A DNA stretch of 64,000 nucleotides. Source: Cronobacter universalis NCTC 9529. Lineage in GTDB: Bacteria; Pseudomonadota; Gammaproteobacteria; Enterobacterales; Enterobacteriaceae. Location of the stretch: contig NZ_CP012257.1 of NCBI RefSeq assembly GCF_001277175.1, positions 2,666,001 through 2,730,000 of the forward strand, written 5' to 3'. Position 1 is the first letter of the stretch. Each line of letters starts with the position of its first letter. Below the pieces are notes generated by a model. The model saw nothing but the letters and a program-made list of their open reading frames with translations, did not search any database and had not been told where the DNA came from. This document shows positions 15,946 to 26,364 of this stretch, in pieces. The position numbers and the translations under genes are program-made.

Positions 15946-17163
15946 ATGTCATGGCACGACTTTAAACAGCAATACCTCATTCGTTTCTGGGCCCCCCTGC
16001 CCGCCGTAATCGCCGCAGGCATCCTCTCCACTTACTATTTCGGGATAACCGGCACCTTCTGGGCCGTCACCGGCGAATTCACCCGCTGGGGCGGACAGCT
16101 TTTACAGCTCTTCGGCGTTCACGCCGAAACCTGGGGCTACTACAAGCTGATTCATCTCGAAGGCACCCCGCTGACCCGCATCGACGGGATGATGATCATC
16201 GGGATGTTTGGCGGCTGCTTCGCGGCGGCGCTGTGGGCCAACAATGTGAAGCTCCGTATGCCGCAGCACCGCATCCGCATTATTCAGGCGGTCGCGGGCG
16301 GCATTATCGCGGGCTTCGGCGCGCGTCTGGCGATGGGCTGCAACCTGGCGGCGTTCTTTACCGGCATTCCGCAATTCTCGCTGCACGCCTGGTTTTTCGC
16401 GCTGGCGACGGCTATCGGCTCGTGGTTCGGCGCACGTTTTACCCTGCTGCCGCTGTTTCGTATTCCGGTGAAAATGCAGAAAGTGAGCGCCGCCGCGCCG
16501 CTGACGCAAAAGCCGGACCAAGCGAAGCGCCGTTTTCGCATCGGGATGCTCGTGTTCGCAGGCATGATCGGCTGGGCGCTCCTCACCGCCATGAACGCGC
16601 CGAAGCTGGGTCTGGCGATGCTGTTCGGCGTCGGTTTCGGCCTGCTTATCGAACGCGCGCAGATCTGCTTTACCTCCGCGTTTCGCGATATGTGGATAAC
16701 CGGCCGCACCCATATGGCCAAAGCGATTATTTTCGGCATGGCGGCGAGCGCCATCGGCATCTTCAGCTATGTGCAACTGGGCGCTACGCCGAAAATCATG
16801 TGGGCCGGCCCGAATGCGGTGCTCGGCGGCCTCTTATTCGGCTTCGGTATTGTGCTGGCGGGCGGCTGTGAAACCGGCTGGATGTATCGCGCCGTGGAAG
16901 GCCAGGTGCACTACTGGTGGGTGGGGCTTGGCAACGTGATTGGCTCCACCGTGCTGGCGTATTTCTGGGACGACCTTGCGCCGTCGCTTGCCACCAGTTG
17001 GGACAAAATCAACCTGCTGAATACGTTCGGCCCGCTCGGCGGCCTGCTGGTGACGTATCTGTTGCTGTTCGCCGCGCTGATGCTGGTCATCGCCCAGGAG
17101 AAACGCTTTTTCCGCCGTCAAAAACCCGCCGCCACCGTTGCCGCCATTAAGGAGGGCGCATGA
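15946..17163 (+). CDS. yedE: YedE/YeeE family membrane transporter
   Basis: 405 residues with about ten hydrophobic segments and two halves that both contain the conserved glycine/cysteine motif (GFGARLAMGCNLAAFF around residue 125, and GFGIVLAGGCETGWMYR around 300). This is the TsuA/YeeE fold, whose cysteines relay thiosulfate across the inner membrane in the YeeE branch; the YedE branch has been proposed to move a selenium or sulfur oxyanion. The next gene overlaps by four bases and encodes a TusA-like carrier, the usual partner. Confidence 0.93.
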   Translation: MSWHDFKQQYLIRFWAPLPAVIAAGILSTYYFGITGTFWAVTGEFTRWGGQLLQLFGVHAETWGYYKLIHLEGTPLTRIDGMMIIGMFGGCFAAALWANNVKLRMPQHRIRIIQAVAGGIIAGFGARLAMGCNLAAFFTGIPQFSLHAWFFALATAIGSWFGARFTLLPLFRIPVKMQKVSAAAPLTQKPDQAKRRFRIGMLVFAGMIGWALLTAMNAPKLGLAMLFGVGFGLLIERAQICFTSAFRDMWITGRTHMAKAIIFGMAASAIGIFSYVQLGATPKIMWAGPNAVLGGLLFGFGIVLAGGCETGWMYRAVEGQVHYWWVGLGNVIGSTVLAYFWDDLAPSLATSWDKINLLNTFGPLGGLLVTYLLLFAALMLVIAQEKRFFRRQKPAATVAAIKEGA

Positions 17164-17393
17164 ACGCCATTACCCCTGATTATCGCCTGGATATGTCCGG
17201 CGAGCCCTGCCCTTACCCGGCTGTCGCTACGCTCGAAGCGCTGCCGCAGCTGAAAAAAGGCGAGATCCTGGAAGTGATCAGCGACTGCCCGCAGTCGATC
17301 AACAACATTCCGCTGGATGCCCGCAACCACGGCTATACGGTGCTGGATATCCAGCAGGATGGCCCGACTATCCGTTATCTCATCCAGAAATAA
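17160..17393 (+). CDS. yedF: TusA-family sulfur carrier protein YedF
   Basis: 77 residues, usual length. The TusA signature C-P-Y-P is present in GEPCPYPAVATLEAL, with the sulfur-carrying Cys near residue 18. ATG overlaps the yedE stop (ATGA). It should receive sulfur or selenium species handled by YedE, in the cytoplasm. Confidence 0.93.
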   Translation: MNAITPDYRLDMSGEPCPYPAVATLEALPQLKKGEILEVISDCPQSINNIPLDARNHGYTVLDIQQDGPTIRYLIQK

Positions 17394-17471
17394 CCCTCAG
17401 CGCCCTCCCACCGGGAGGGCGCGCGGTTCCTGCCCTATACTTCGGTAAAAGCCTGTTAACCGGAGCCTGCT

Positions 17472-18155
17472 ATGTGCGGCAGATTTGCCCAGACCTTAAG
17501 CCGTGAAGAATACCTTGCGGCGCTTGATGAAACGACGGAGCGCGACATCGCTTTCGACCCGGAGCCGCTGGCGCGCTTTAACGTCGCGCCCGGCACCAGC
17601 GTGCTGCTGCTGAACCAGCGCGACGACATATTGCATCTCGACCCGGTCCACTGGGGCTATGCGCCGCCGTGGTGGCATAAAACGCCGCTGATTAATGCGC
17701 GAGTGGAAACCGCCGCCACCAGCCGGATGTTTAAGCCGCTGTGGCAGCACGGGCGCGCTATCGTCTTTGCCGACGGGTGGTATGAGTGGAAACGCGATGG
17801 CGATAAAAAGCAGCCTTATTTCATTCACCGCGCCGATGGTCAGCCGCTGTTTTTCGCCGCCATCGGCAAAGCGCCGTTTGAGGATGGCGACGATCGCGAA
17901 GGGTTTGTGATTGTCACCGCGGCGGCGGACAAAGGGCTTATCGACATCCACGACCGCCGCCCGGTGGCGCTAACGGCAGAAGCCGCGCTCGCCTGGCTGA
18001 GCCCGGAGACCTCAGACAAGCGCGCCGAAACGCTCGCGCACGACGGCGCTCTCGGCCCGGACGCATTTATCTGGCACCCGGTGGATCGCGCGGTAGGGAA
18101 TATCAGAAACCAGAGCCCGGATCTGCTCACTCCCGTTGATAACCCGATCGTGTGA
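17472..18155 (+). CDS. yedK: Abasic-site processing protein YedK (HMCES/SRAP)
   Basis: 227 residues (E. coli 222). SRAP enzymes form a thiazolidine crosslink between Cys2 and abasic sites in single-stranded DNA, protecting them during replication. The catalytic Cys2 is exposed after Met removal (MCGRFAQ); the active-site Glu is in DGWYEW and the His in DIHDRRPV. It is monocistronic here, following yedF by 78 bases. Confidence 0.94.
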   Translation: MCGRFAQTLSREEYLAALDETTERDIAFDPEPLARFNVAPGTSVLLLNQRDDILHLDPVHWGYAPPWWHKTPLINARVETAATSRMFKPLWQHGRAIVFADGWYEWKRDGDKKQPYFIHRADGQPLFFAAIGKAPFEDGDDREGFVIVTAAADKGLIDIHDRRPVALTAEAALAWLSPETSDKRAETLAHDGALGPDAFIWHPVDRAVGNIRNQSPDLLTPVDNPIV

Positions 18156-18226
18156 CGCTGTTATTAGATAATCCGTGGTATTACAGGCATGATGTTAAGG
18201 AAGAACTTAATCAGAGAACGGGTAAC

Positions 18227-18301
18227 ATGCGCAAGACAACGATTATTTTAGTGGTAGTGGCCGCCGTGGTCTGGGGCGCCGATTATATGGGCTGGCTGTA
18301 A
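18227..18301 (+). CDS. 24-residue membrane peptide, YoaJ-like
   Basis: A 25-codon ORF encodes MRKTTIILVVVAAVVWGADY followed by MGWL: a short positive start and one hydrophobic helix. From memory it resembles E. coli YoaJ (starts MKKTTII, ends GWW, also 24 residues). A GC-rich palindrome (GGCCCGTCGCGACGGGCC, 18313-18330) follows the stop. The ORF lies between yedK and a convergent methyltransferase gene. Confidence 0.6.
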   Translation: MRKTTIILVVVAAVVWGADYMGWL

Positions 18302-18347
18302 CGCCAGATAATATGGCCCGTCGCGACGGGCCGCGGCGTCAATAAGC

Positions 18348-18953
18348 TCAGCGCGCCACCGCCAGCCAGACGGTGCGCCCCCCGCTTGCCGCGTCATTCG
18401 GGCGAAACGTGAGAACGTCAAACCCGTGCGCGTTCAGCAAGTGCGTATATTCTTGCGGCGACAAACTCGCGTGATATAAAGGCTCACCTAAAAACTCCCC
18501 CACTGCTTCGCCATTTTCCGGCCCGCTGTTGAAAAGTAATTTTGCGCCCGGCTTCGCGTGCTGCTGAAAAACAGCAAACATGGCGCGCTGATCCTCACGG
18601 GTAAGATGAAAAAAACTGTCCCAGGCTATCAGCGCATCAAAACGCGCGTTAAGCGACAGCGTTCGCATATCGCCGGTTAACCAGCGCTGGCGCGGCAGTC
18701 GCTCCCGACAAAGCGCAATCAGCGCAGGCGTTACGTCAACGCCGGTGATATTAAACCCTTTGCTGTCGATGTACGCGCCAATCGGGCTCCCCGATCCGCA
18801 GCCGATATCAAGCACATGCCCGCCCGCCTCGACCCCTTCCAGCACGGCATCAAGCCACGGCTGCTCAACAAATCGCGCCTGTCTTATCTCATCCCATTGC
18901 AGGCCATGCTGACGGTAAAAATGCGCGACGGTCTGTGAGGAGGGATGGCTCAT
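18348..18953 (-). CDS. Class I SAM-dependent methyltransferase
   Basis: 201 residues from ATG 18953. Motif I is VLDIGCGSGSPIG near residue 46, the acidic loop is GVDVTP, and motif post-II is ALIAWDSFFHL. The frame extends upstream to 19298, but that part overlaps the AT-rich immunity-like gene and lacks methyltransferase similarity, so I use the MSHPSSQTVAHFYRQ start, preceded by AGGAT. Substrate unknown; it resembles small-molecule methyltransferases. Confidence 0.82.
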   Translation of the reverse strand: MSHPSSQTVAHFYRQHGLQWDEIRQARFVEQPWLDAVLEGVEAGGHVLDIGCGSGSPIGAYIDSKGFNITGVDVTPALIALCRERLPRQRWLTGDMRTLSLNARFDALIAWDSFFHLTREDQRAMFAVFQQHAKPGAKLLFNSGPENGEAVGEFLGEPLYHASLSPQEYTHLLNAHGFDVLTFRPNDAASGGRTVWLAVAR

Positions 18954-19080
18954 GTGGGGTATCCTGGATGAAATTGAAAGAGAGAGTATACGCGCCGTGG
19001 CGAGCGCCAGAAGCCGCGAATTCCAGGTAATCTGAAATGTACTGAGTTTTTCCCGGATAATGCAGGATCCTCTCAATAAA

Positions 19081-19368
19081 TTATCCCTTATGTTTTCCTG
19101 TCGGGTAGCAAATCTTATCATCCCTGTGTGTTCTGTAGCCTTTAAATGCGCCGCCATTAGCATCGACATAATAGTTGATCGGAGAGGAGAAAAACGCGCC
19201 TTCCCAATCCAGGCCTGAGGAAGGAGCAACATTGGTGCTAACTTCCCAATATGTCCCTCCGTCCATAACAATAACCCTGGCCTGACAAAATTTTTCATCC
19301 CATCCGTTTTCTATTAATTTAACCGCGTTATCTCTGGCTATTCTTATTGCCTCTTTTTCTGTGATCAT
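19081..19368 (-). CDS. Small immunity-like protein (NTF2-fold immunity type?)
   Basis: 95 residues beginning MITEKEAIRIARDNAVKLIE and including WEVSTNVAPSSGLDWEG and YYVDANGG. The pattern (N-terminal helix, then strands with Y-WEV and DANGG) resembles small NTF2-fold immunity proteins, a from-memory judgement. Its ATG overlaps the stop of the upstream effector-like gene by four bases (19365-19368), the layout of a toxin/immunity pair. Base composition is AT-rich compared with neighbouring flagellar genes. Confidence 0.6.
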   Translation of the reverse strand: MITEKEAIRIARDNAVKLIENGWDEKFCQARVIVMDGGTYWEVSTNVAPSSGLDWEGAFFSSPINYYVDANGGAFKGYRTHRDDKICYPTGKHKG

Positions 19369-20315
19369 TTTTGCATACCATAGTAAACATTATACATGAC
19401 CCCTCCGACAACCACCGGACCCAGAAGTATACCAGATGTCTCATGCCATAATGCGGCATAAGTAATTTGATAATGATTGGTTAAAGGGAACTTAAGACTT
19501 TCTATAATATATCTTGAAGACACGCCATTAGCGCGAAGTTTTGCTATCGTTTCCGCTAATGCTTCTTCGAGATATCTCAGCAAGTAAGACTTCGTATAAG
19601 CGCTGTGGCGCATAAATGTCCTGAACTCACGGAGGAAAAAGAATTTCGCAGCAATGAACTGATGAACCCGTTCATGATATATTGCCTCCAGAACATGGTG
19701 AGCAGCTTCTTTTGAGGACTTTTGTGTTCTGTCATACATTCTCCCAATGGTTATGTCTCCACCCGGAGAAGTACTACCCAATCCTGCCGGCAGCCTGTCA
19801 GTAAATCTGGTTTTCGGACGATACCGCCAGCCTCCGTCAGGATTCACTGGCAGATGCATACGTGCCGAAACCGTCTTGCCATAACGTGGCATAATCGTAC
19901 CTTTATGAGGGGTTTTAAAGGTATCAGCTGGTTTTTTCTTTAGTAAAATAGCCAGAACGGTATTTACACCGATCAACGCTATAGCATCTGCCAGATCTTG
20001 TGCCGCCTCATCAAGCTCGGCTTCATTGTGAGCATTGTTTGTCTTTAGAGCAAAATCATACAATTTTTTTCCAGCCTCCACCGCTACACCACCTAGCGCA
20101 ACCCACCCCACCATTAAAAGAATAACATCAGCAATTTCACCAATACCGAAGAAATGCGCGCCTGCCCAGATAACCACAATTCCAGCCATCGTTGCCAGAG
20201 CTTCTGTCGTGATTACAGCAAGAAGGTGTTGCCCCACATCAGCAGGCAGCAGTACTGCGGCTTTTCTGATTACAACGTCAAGTCTTGACGATAAGTTAAG
20301 GCGCATGACTTCCAT
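19365..20315 (-). CDS. Putative T6SS-type effector with HExxH metallopeptidase motif
   Basis: 316 residues with GGAGG seven bases before the ATG. Residues ~15-130 form the hydrophobic/helical block seen N-terminal to toxin domains in many T6SS effectors (GAHFFGIGEIADVILLMVGW, then GVAVEAGKKLY). The C-terminal half has H214-E-R-V-H218, with an acidic patch YLEEALAE about 35 residues later that could supply a third zinc ligand. This suggests a zinc metallopeptidase toxin, neutralised by the overlapping downstream gene. No PAAR, VgrG or Hcp gene is adjacent, so it would be an orphan cargo effector. Confidence 0.6.
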   Translation of the reverse strand: MEVMRLNLSSRLDVVIRKAAVLLPADVGQHLLAVITTEALATMAGIVVIWAGAHFFGIGEIADVILLMVGWVALGGVAVEAGKKLYDFALKTNNAHNEAELDEAAQDLADAIALIGVNTVLAILLKKKPADTFKTPHKGTIMPRYGKTVSARMHLPVNPDGGWRYRPKTRFTDRLPAGLGSTSPGGDITIGRMYDRTQKSSKEAAHHVLEAIYHERVHQFIAAKFFFLREFRTFMRHSAYTKSYLLRYLEEALAETIAKLRANGVSSRYIIESLKFPLTNHYQITYAALWHETSGILLGPVVVGGVMYNVYYGMQK

Positions 20316-21002
20316 TTCATATCCTCCATGAAATACCTTTATAAAAATGCACTATATAAGCACGAAAGCATCAAAAACTTTAAATTACTGGAATACAAAA
20401 TACCAGCACTTTTCATAATTATAAATTTATGCATTAAAAAACAATAAAGCCGAAATATTCACTCCACAAAGGACTCGGCAGATATAAAAACCACCATGAA
20501 TATATAATTAACCCATCAATTTTAGAATGAATAATTTGCCTCAACCCATTTCGCCAACAAATACCAGATTGTAACACGGTGAATAACGTACCTTTATTCC
20601 CGTAATTCGGTCTTAAATAAGATAATCGAGGAAATATGCCTGCTTGCGCGCCTGCTGTCTGATTTCACTTTAAGGGGGGAATCCGTATGCAGGAATAGCG
20701 TTATTGAAAACAGCCAGACATGGGGCCGTTGCACTAATGCAAAAGAATTTTTGAGGGTAACAGGTTTCTGAGTCAACCCGACGCGCATATCACTCGGCAA
20801 CAGGATGCCCCGCTGCCGCATCCCGTACACTTCAACCCCCTGCCAGTAAGATTCGCCCACACCGCCAACCCGCTTGCAGCCCCTGGCCCATAAAACAAAA
20901 AAAGCAGGCAGCCATGAACGGACAGAGATTCTCCGTCAGTTCATCGCCACCTGCTCATTAAAGCGTGTCTGATAGATTTCTATCAACGCGTTTAGCGGGT
21001 CA
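20316..21002. other. AT-rich intergenic stretch with one doubtful ORF
   Basis: 687 bases between the effector-like gene and fliE. 20330-20580 is AT-rich with no convincing gene. A minus-strand frame at 20594-20860 (88 codons, starting MGESYWQGVEVYG and containing VGLTQKPVTLKNSF) resembles hypothetical proteins often predicted in enterobacterial intergenic DNA; I suspect a repeated element or over-prediction rather than a gene. Confidence 0.5.
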
Positions 21003-21314
21003 CTACACCTGCATATTCATAATATCCTGGTACGCCGCGACCAGCTTGTTGCGCACCTGGATGCCCATCTGCAGCGAGATGGAGGATTTTTGCATGTCCA
21101 CCATCACATCGTTCAGCGCCACGCCCGGCGTGCCGATTGCGAATTTTTCCGCCTGAGTGCGGGCGGCGTTTTGCGTATCGCTGATACGTCCAAGCGCGGC
21201 CTGTAACTCTCCGGCGAAACTCACGGAGGGCGGAGTCTCAACAGCATTATTGCGCGCCACCTGCATGGTGGCCTGCATCTGCTGGAGTACCCCTTCAATA
21301 CCCTGAATAGCCAT
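21003..21314 (-). CDS. fliE: Flagellar basal body protein FliE
   Basis: 103 residues (E. coli 104). FliE links the MS ring to the proximal rod and is needed for rod export. [17 protein letters not shown] and the C-terminal helix [26 protein letters not shown] are characteristic. It is transcribed divergently from fliF across a 230-base region, as in E. coli, where both are FlhDC-dependent class 2 promoters. Confidence 0.95.
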   Translation of the reverse strand: MAIQGIEGVLQQMQATMQVARNNAVETPPSVSFAGELQAALGRISDTQNAARTQAEKFAIGTPGVALNDVMVDMQKSSISLQMGIQVRNKLVAAYQDIMNMQV

Positions 21315-21544
21315 CTTTTACCCCTGGATGATTTTTCAACGGGGTGCAGAGTAACACTTTGTCAATGGGATAAAGGCTCTAAATAACGATAAAAAACCAA
21401 CCTATTTGACCCATAGAAAATCGCGCGAAAGCCAATAATGACCCTCGCCATCCAAGTGGAACTTTAGTCGTGCTTGCCGACCCGGGAGTCCGTTTTGCTT
21501 CATAACACGCATTATTCTGTCAACGCTGAGTCAAGAGGGGCGCA

Positions 21545-23257
21545 ATGACTGCCGCAGCTTCAACTCAAACGCCACAAAATAAACCCGTAGAGTGGCTCAA
21601 CCGCTTACGCGCAAACCCGAAGATCCCCTTAATGGTGGCCGGGGCCGCCGCGGTTGCTATCATTGTGGCTCTGGTGCTCTGGGCAAAACAGCCGGAGTAC
21701 CGCGTGCTTTACAGCAATCTGAGCGATCAGGACGGCGGCGCTATCGTCACCCAACTGACTCAGATGAATATTCCTTACAACTTCGCGGACAACGGCGCCT
21801 CTATCATGGTGCCTGCCGAGAAGGTGTACGATCTGCGTCTGCGTCTCGCCCAGCAGGGGCTGCCGAAAGGCGGCGCCGTAGGCTTTGAGCTGATGGATCA
21901 GGAAAAATTCGGCATCAGCCAGTTCAGCGAGCAGGTTAACTACCAGCGCGCGCTGGAAGGCGAACTGGCGCGCACCATCGAGACCTTAGGTCCGGTGAAG
22001 ACGGCGCGCGTTCACCTCGCCATGCCGAAACCTTCCTTATTCGTTCGCGAGCAGAAATCGCCTTCCGCGTCGGTCACCCTGAGCCTGCAGCCGGGCCGCA
22101 CGCTCGATGACGGCCAGGTCGCCGCCGTCGTGCATATGGTGTCCAGCGCGGTCGCGGGCCTGCCGCCGGGCAACGTCACGCTGGTGGATCAGGCAGGTCA
22201 CCTGCTGACCCAGTCCGGCACGGGCGCCCGCGATCTTAACGACGCGCAGCTGAAATACGCGTCCGACGTTGAAGGCCGCATCCAGCGCCGTATCGAATCT
22301 ATCCTCGCGCCTATCGTCGGCACCGGCAACGTGCATGCCCAGGTTACCGCGCAGATCGATTTCTCTAATAAAGAACAGACCGAAGAGCAGTACCGTCCGA
22401 ACAGCGACCCGTCGCAGATGGCCGTCCGCTCTCGTCAGCTGAACACCAACGACCAGGTGGGCGGCGCCAATCCGGGCGGCGTACCGGGCGCGCTCTCTAA
22501 CCAGCCTGCGCCGGCGAACAGCGCACCAATTGACGCGCCTGCCGGGCAGAACAACGCCCAGAACGCCAACGGTCAGAATGCCAATGGTCAGAACGGCCAG
22601 CGTACGCAGAGCACGACCACCGCTGGCGCCAGCACCGGCCCGCACAGCAGCCAGCGTGACGAAACCACGAACTACGAAGTGGATCGCACCATTCGCCACA
22701 CCAAAATGAACGTGGGCGACGTGCAGCGTCTCTCCGTGGCGGTGGTCGTGAACTACCGTCAGCTCGGCAACGGCAAGCCGCTCGCGCTGACCGCCGATCA
22801 GCTGAAACAGATTGAAGACCTGACCCGCGAAGCGATGGGCTACTCCGACAAGCGCGGCGATACCCTGAACGTGGTTAACTCGCAGTTTACCGCGAGCGAT
22901 GAAGCCGGTGGCGAACTGCCGTTCTGGCAGCAGCAAGCCTTCATCGATCAGCTCCTGTCCGCAGGCCGCTGGCTGGTGGTGCTGATTGTCGCCTGGCTGC
23001 TGTGGCGTAAAGCGGTCCGTCCGCAGCTGCAGCGCCGCGCTGAAGAAGTTAAGCGCGTCCAGGAAGTGCAACAGCAGCGTAAAGAAGTCGAAGAGTCCGT
23101 GGAAGTTCGCCTGAGCAAAGACGAACAGACGCAGCAGCGCCGCGCTAACCAGCGCCTGAGCGCGGAAGTGATGAGCCAGCGTATCCGCGAAATGTCAGAT
23201 AACGATCCGCGCGTGGTCGCGCTGGTCATCCGCCAGTGGATGAGTAACGAGCTATGA
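21545..23257 (+). CDS. fliF: Flagellar MS-ring protein FliF
   Basis: 570 residues (E. coli 552). Two transmembrane helices ([20 protein letters not shown] near residue 30 and [12 protein letters not shown] near 475) flank the periplasmic ring-building domains; the C-terminus binds FliG. The linker around residues 310-365 is unusually rich in Asn/Gln with small repeats ([15 protein letters not shown]). It is the first gene of fliFGHIJK; its stop overlaps fliG. Confidence 0.97.
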   Translation: MTAAASTQTPQNKPVEWLNRLRANPKIPLMVAGAAAVAIIVALVLWAKQPEYRVLYSNLSDQDGGAIVTQLTQMNIPYNFADNGASIMVPAEKVYDLRLRLAQQGLPKGGAVGFELMDQEKFGISQFSEQVNYQRALEGELARTIETLGPVKTARVHLAMPKPSLFVREQKSPSASVTLSLQPGRTLDDGQVAAVVHMVSSAVAGLPPGNVTLVDQAGHLLTQSGTGARDLNDAQLKYASDVEGRIQRRIESILAPIVGTGNVHAQVTAQIDFSNKEQTEEQYRPNSDPSQMAVRSRQLNTNDQVGGANPGGVPGALSNQPAPANSAPIDAPAGQNNAQNANGQNANGQNGQRTQSTTTAGASTGPHSSQRDETTNYEVDRTIRHTKMNVGDVQRLSVAVVVNYRQLGNGKPLALTADQLKQIEDLTREAMGYSDKRGDTLNVVNSQFTASDEAGGELPFWQQQAFIDQLLSAGRWLVVLIVAWLLWRKAVRPQLQRRAEEVKRVQEVQQQRKEVEESVEVRLSKDEQTQQRRANQRLSAEVMSQRIREMSDNDPRVVALVIRQWMSNEL

Positions 23258-24276
23258 GTAACGCTAATTCCAACGCTAATCCGAATGGGCTGTCCGGTAC
23301 CGATAAAAGCGCCATTCTGCTGATGACCATCGGCGAAGACCGCGCGGCGGAGGTGTTCAAGCACCTCTCGCCTCGCGAGGTGCAGCACCTCAGCGCCGCG
23401 ATGGCGAGCGTGCGTCAGATCTCTAACAAACAGCTCACGGACGTGCTGGCGGAGTTTGAACAGGAAGCGGAACAGTTCGCGGCGCTGAGCATCAACACCA
23501 ACGACTACCTGCGTTCGGTGCTGGTCAAAGCGCTGGGCGAAGAACGCGCCTCCAGCCTGCTCGAAGATATTCTCGATTCCAAAGAGACCACTTCGGGTAT
23601 GGAAACGCTCAACTTTATGGAGCCGCAGAGCGCCGCCGACCTTATTCGCGACGAACACCCGCAGATCATCGCCACCATTCTTGTGCACCTCAAACGCGCT
23701 CAGGCGGCGGATATCCTGGCGCTGTTCGACGAGCGTCTGCGTCACGACGTGATGCTGCGTATCGCCACCTTCGGCGGCGTCCAGCCGGCGGCGCTGGCGG
23801 AACTGACCGAAGTGCTGAACAACCTGCTCGACGGCCAGAACCTCAAGCGCAGCAAAATGGGCGGCGTGAGAACGGCGGCGGAAATTATCAACCTGATGAA
23901 AACCCAGCAGGAAGAAGCCGTTATTACGGCGGTTCGCGAGTTCGACGGCGATCTGGCGCAGAAAATCATCGACGAAATGTTCCTGTTCGAAAACCTGGTG
24001 GAAGTCGACGACCGCTCCATTCAGCGCCTGCTGCAGGAAGTGGAGTCCGAATCTCTGCTTATCGCCCTCAAAGGCGCCGAGCAGCCGCTGCGCGAGAAAT
24101 TCCTGCGCAACATGTCGCAGCGTGCGGCCGATATCCTGCGCGACGACCTGGCCAACCGCGGTCCGGTGCGTCTGTCTCAGGTGGAAAACGAACAGAAAGC
24201 TATCCTGCTCATCGTCCGTCGTCTGGCGGAAACCGGCGAGATGGTAATTGGCAGCGGCGAGGATACCTATGTCTAA
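23254..24276 (+). CDS. fliG: Flagellar motor switch protein FliG
   Basis: 340 residues against 331 in E. coli. The conserved part starts [20 protein letters not shown]; the torque helix near the C-terminus contains the charged pattern [15 protein letters not shown]. The extra N-terminal residues are an Asn-rich micro-repeat ([11 protein letters not shown]) in front of the region that binds the FliF tail. ATG overlaps the fliF stop (ATGA). Confidence 0.97.
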   Translation: MSNANSNANPNGLSGTDKSAILLMTIGEDRAAEVFKHLSPREVQHLSAAMASVRQISNKQLTDVLAEFEQEAEQFAALSINTNDYLRSVLVKALGEERASSLLEDILDSKETTSGMETLNFMEPQSAADLIRDEHPQIIATILVHLKRAQAADILALFDERLRHDVMLRIATFGGVQPAALAELTEVLNNLLDGQNLKRSKMGGVRTAAEIINLMKTQQEEAVITAVREFDGDLAQKIIDEMFLFENLVEVDDRSIQRLLQEVESESLLIALKGAEQPLREKFLRNMSQRAADILRDDLANRGPVRLSQVENEQKAILLIVRRLAETGEMVIGSGEDTYV

Positions 24277-24973
24277 TAAGCTTCCCTGGCAGCGCTGGAT
24301 GCCCGATGACCTCGCCCCGCCTGTAATGCCGGAATTTATGGCATTCGAGGAGACGGTCAGCGGCGAAAGCGAAGAAGTCGACGAAGAGCAGTTACGCCTG
24401 CAGCAACAGCAGCAGGCGCTGGTGATGATGCAAACCCAGGCGCATGAGCAAGGCTATAACGCCGGGCTCGCCGAAGGGCGTCAGCAGGGCTTCGAGCAGG
24501 GCCGCCAGGAAGGCCATTCCAAAGGATTTGAACAGGGGCTCGCCGAAGCGCGCGCCCAGCAGGGGCCGATTCACGCGCGTATGCAGCAGCTGGTCAGCGA
24601 ATTCCAGTACACCCTGGACGCGCTCGACAGCGTGATCGCCTCGCGCCTGATGCAGATGGCGCTGGAAGCCGCGCGCCAGGTGATCGGCCACGTTCAGGTG
24701 GATAACAACCACCTGATCAAGCAAATCCAGACGCTGCTGCAGCAGGAGCCGCTGTTCAGCGGCAAACCGCAGCTGCGTGTGCACCCGGACGATTTACAGC
24801 GTATCGAAGAGATGCTCGGCGCGACCTTAAGCCTGCACGGCTGGCGCCTGCGCGGCGACCCGACGCTGCATCCGGGCGGCTGCAAAGTCTCCGCCGATGA
24901 AGGCGATCTGGATGCGAGCGTGGCGACGCGCTGGCAGGAACTGTGCCGCCTGGCCGCACCAGGAGTCGTGTAA
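24269..24973 (+). CDS. fliH: Flagellar export ATPase regulator FliH
   Basis: 234 residues. N-terminal [18 protein letters not shown] is the conserved start that binds FlhA/FliN; the central GxxxG-type heptads ([19 protein letters not shown]) form the coiled coil, and the C-terminal domain binds FliI. ATG 24269 lies inside the fliG end (overlap of eight bases). FliH holds FliI inactive and docks it at the C-ring. Confidence 0.95.
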   Translation: MSNKLPWQRWMPDDLAPPVMPEFMAFEETVSGESEEVDEEQLRLQQQQQALVMMQTQAHEQGYNAGLAEGRQQGFEQGRQEGHSKGFEQGLAEARAQQGPIHARMQQLVSEFQYTLDALDSVIASRLMQMALEAARQVIGHVQVDNNHLIKQIQTLLQQEPLFSGKPQLRVHPDDLQRIEEMLGATLSLHGWRLRGDPTLHPGGCKVSADEGDLDASVATRWQELCRLAAPGVV

Positions 24974-26343
24974 TGACCGCCCGTCTGACTCGCTGGCTCA
25001 ATACGCTCGATAATTTCGAGGCCAAAATGGCGCAACTGCCGTCGGTGCGCCGCTATGGCCGCCTGACCCGCGCCACCGGTCTGGTGCTGGAGGCGACCGG
25101 GCTGCAACTGCCGCTCGGCGCGACCTGCATTATCGAACGTCAGGAAGGCGCGCAGCTTCAGGAAGTGGAAAGCGAAGTGGTCGGCTTTAACGGCCAGAAA
25201 CTGTTTTTGATGCCGCTCGAAGAAGTCGAAGGCATTCTGCCGGGCGCGCGCGTCTATGCCCGCGCGGGTCTGGGCGAAGGGTTACAGAGCAGCAAACAGC
25301 TGCCGCTCGGCCCGCAACTGCTCGGCCGCGTGCTGGACGGCGCGGGCAAACCGCTCGACGGTCTGCCCTCCCCTGACACCGAAACCACCGGGGCGCTGGT
25401 CACGCCGCCGTTTAACCCGCTGCAACGTACCGCGATTGAAGATGTGCTGGATGTGGGCGTGCGCCCGATCAACGCCCTGCTCACCGTCGGTCGCGGCCAG
25501 CGTATGGGCCTGTTCGCGGGCTCCGGCGTCGGTAAATCGGTGCTGCTCGGCATGATGGCGCGCTACACCCAGGCGGATGTCATCGTCGTGGGCCTTATCG
25601 GCGAGCGTGGCCGTGAAGTTAAAGACTTTATCGAGAACATCCTTGGCGCCGAAGGGCGCGCGCGCTCGGTGGTGATCGCCGCCCCGGCGGATGTTTCTCC
25701 TTTATTACGTATGCAGGGCGCCGCGTACGCCACCCGCATCGCAGAAGATTTCCGCGACCGCGGTCAGCACGTCCTGCTGATCATGGATTCGCTGACCCGT
25801 TACGCGATGGCGCAGCGTGAAATCGCGCTGGCCATCGGCGAGCCGCCGGCGACCAAAGGCTATCCGCCTTCTGTCTTCGCCAAACTGCCTGCGCTGGTGG
25901 AACGCGCCGGCAACGGCATCACCGGCGGCGGGTCGATTACCGCGTTTTATACCGTACTGACCGAAGGCGACGACCAGCAGGACCCGATCGCCGACTCCGC
26001 CCGCGCCATTCTCGACGGCCACATTGTGCTGTCGCGCCGCCTCGCGGAAGCCGGTCACTATCCGGCGATTGATATCGAAGCGTCCATCAGCCGCGTGATG
26101 ACGGCCATCATCAGCGAAGAGCATTACGCGCGCGTACGGACCTTCAAACAGCTGCTCTCAAGCTTCCAGCGCAACCGCGATCTGGTGAGCGTCGGGGCTT
26201 ATGCCAAAGGCAGCGATCCGATGCTGGATCGCGCCATTACGCTGTGGCCGCAACTGGAAGCGTTTCTGCAGCAGGGTATTTACGAACGTTCCGGTGTAGA
26301 AGATGCGTTGCAGGCACTGGAGCTTATCTTCCCGTCAGTATGA
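24973..26343 (+). CDS. fliI: Flagellum-specific ATPase FliI
   Basis: 456 residues (E. coli 457). Walker A AGSGVGKS (near residue 180), Walker [12 protein letters not shown], and the F1-beta-like fold. It energises unfolding and entry of export substrates with FliH and FliJ. ATG overlaps the fliH stop (TAATG). Confidence 0.97.
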   Translation: MTARLTRWLNTLDNFEAKMAQLPSVRRYGRLTRATGLVLEATGLQLPLGATCIIERQEGAQLQEVESEVVGFNGQKLFLMPLEEVEGILPGARVYARAGLGEGLQSSKQLPLGPQLLGRVLDGAGKPLDGLPSPDTETTGALVTPPFNPLQRTAIEDVLDVGVRPINALLTVGRGQRMGLFAGSGVGKSVLLGMMARYTQADVIVVGLIGERGREVKDFIENILGAEGRARSVVIAAPADVSPLLRMQGAAYATRIAEDFRDRGQHVLLIMDSLTRYAMAQREIALAIGEPPATKGYPPSVFAKLPALVERAGNGITGGGSITAFYTVLTEGDDQQDPIADSARAILDGHIVLSRRLAEAGHYPAIDIEASISRVMTAIISEEHYARVRTFKQLLSSFQRNRDLVSVGAYAKGSDPMLDRAITLWPQLEAFLQQGIYERSGVEDALQALELIFPSV

Positions 26344-26364
26344 TGAGGTATGAGGGAGGTAGCC

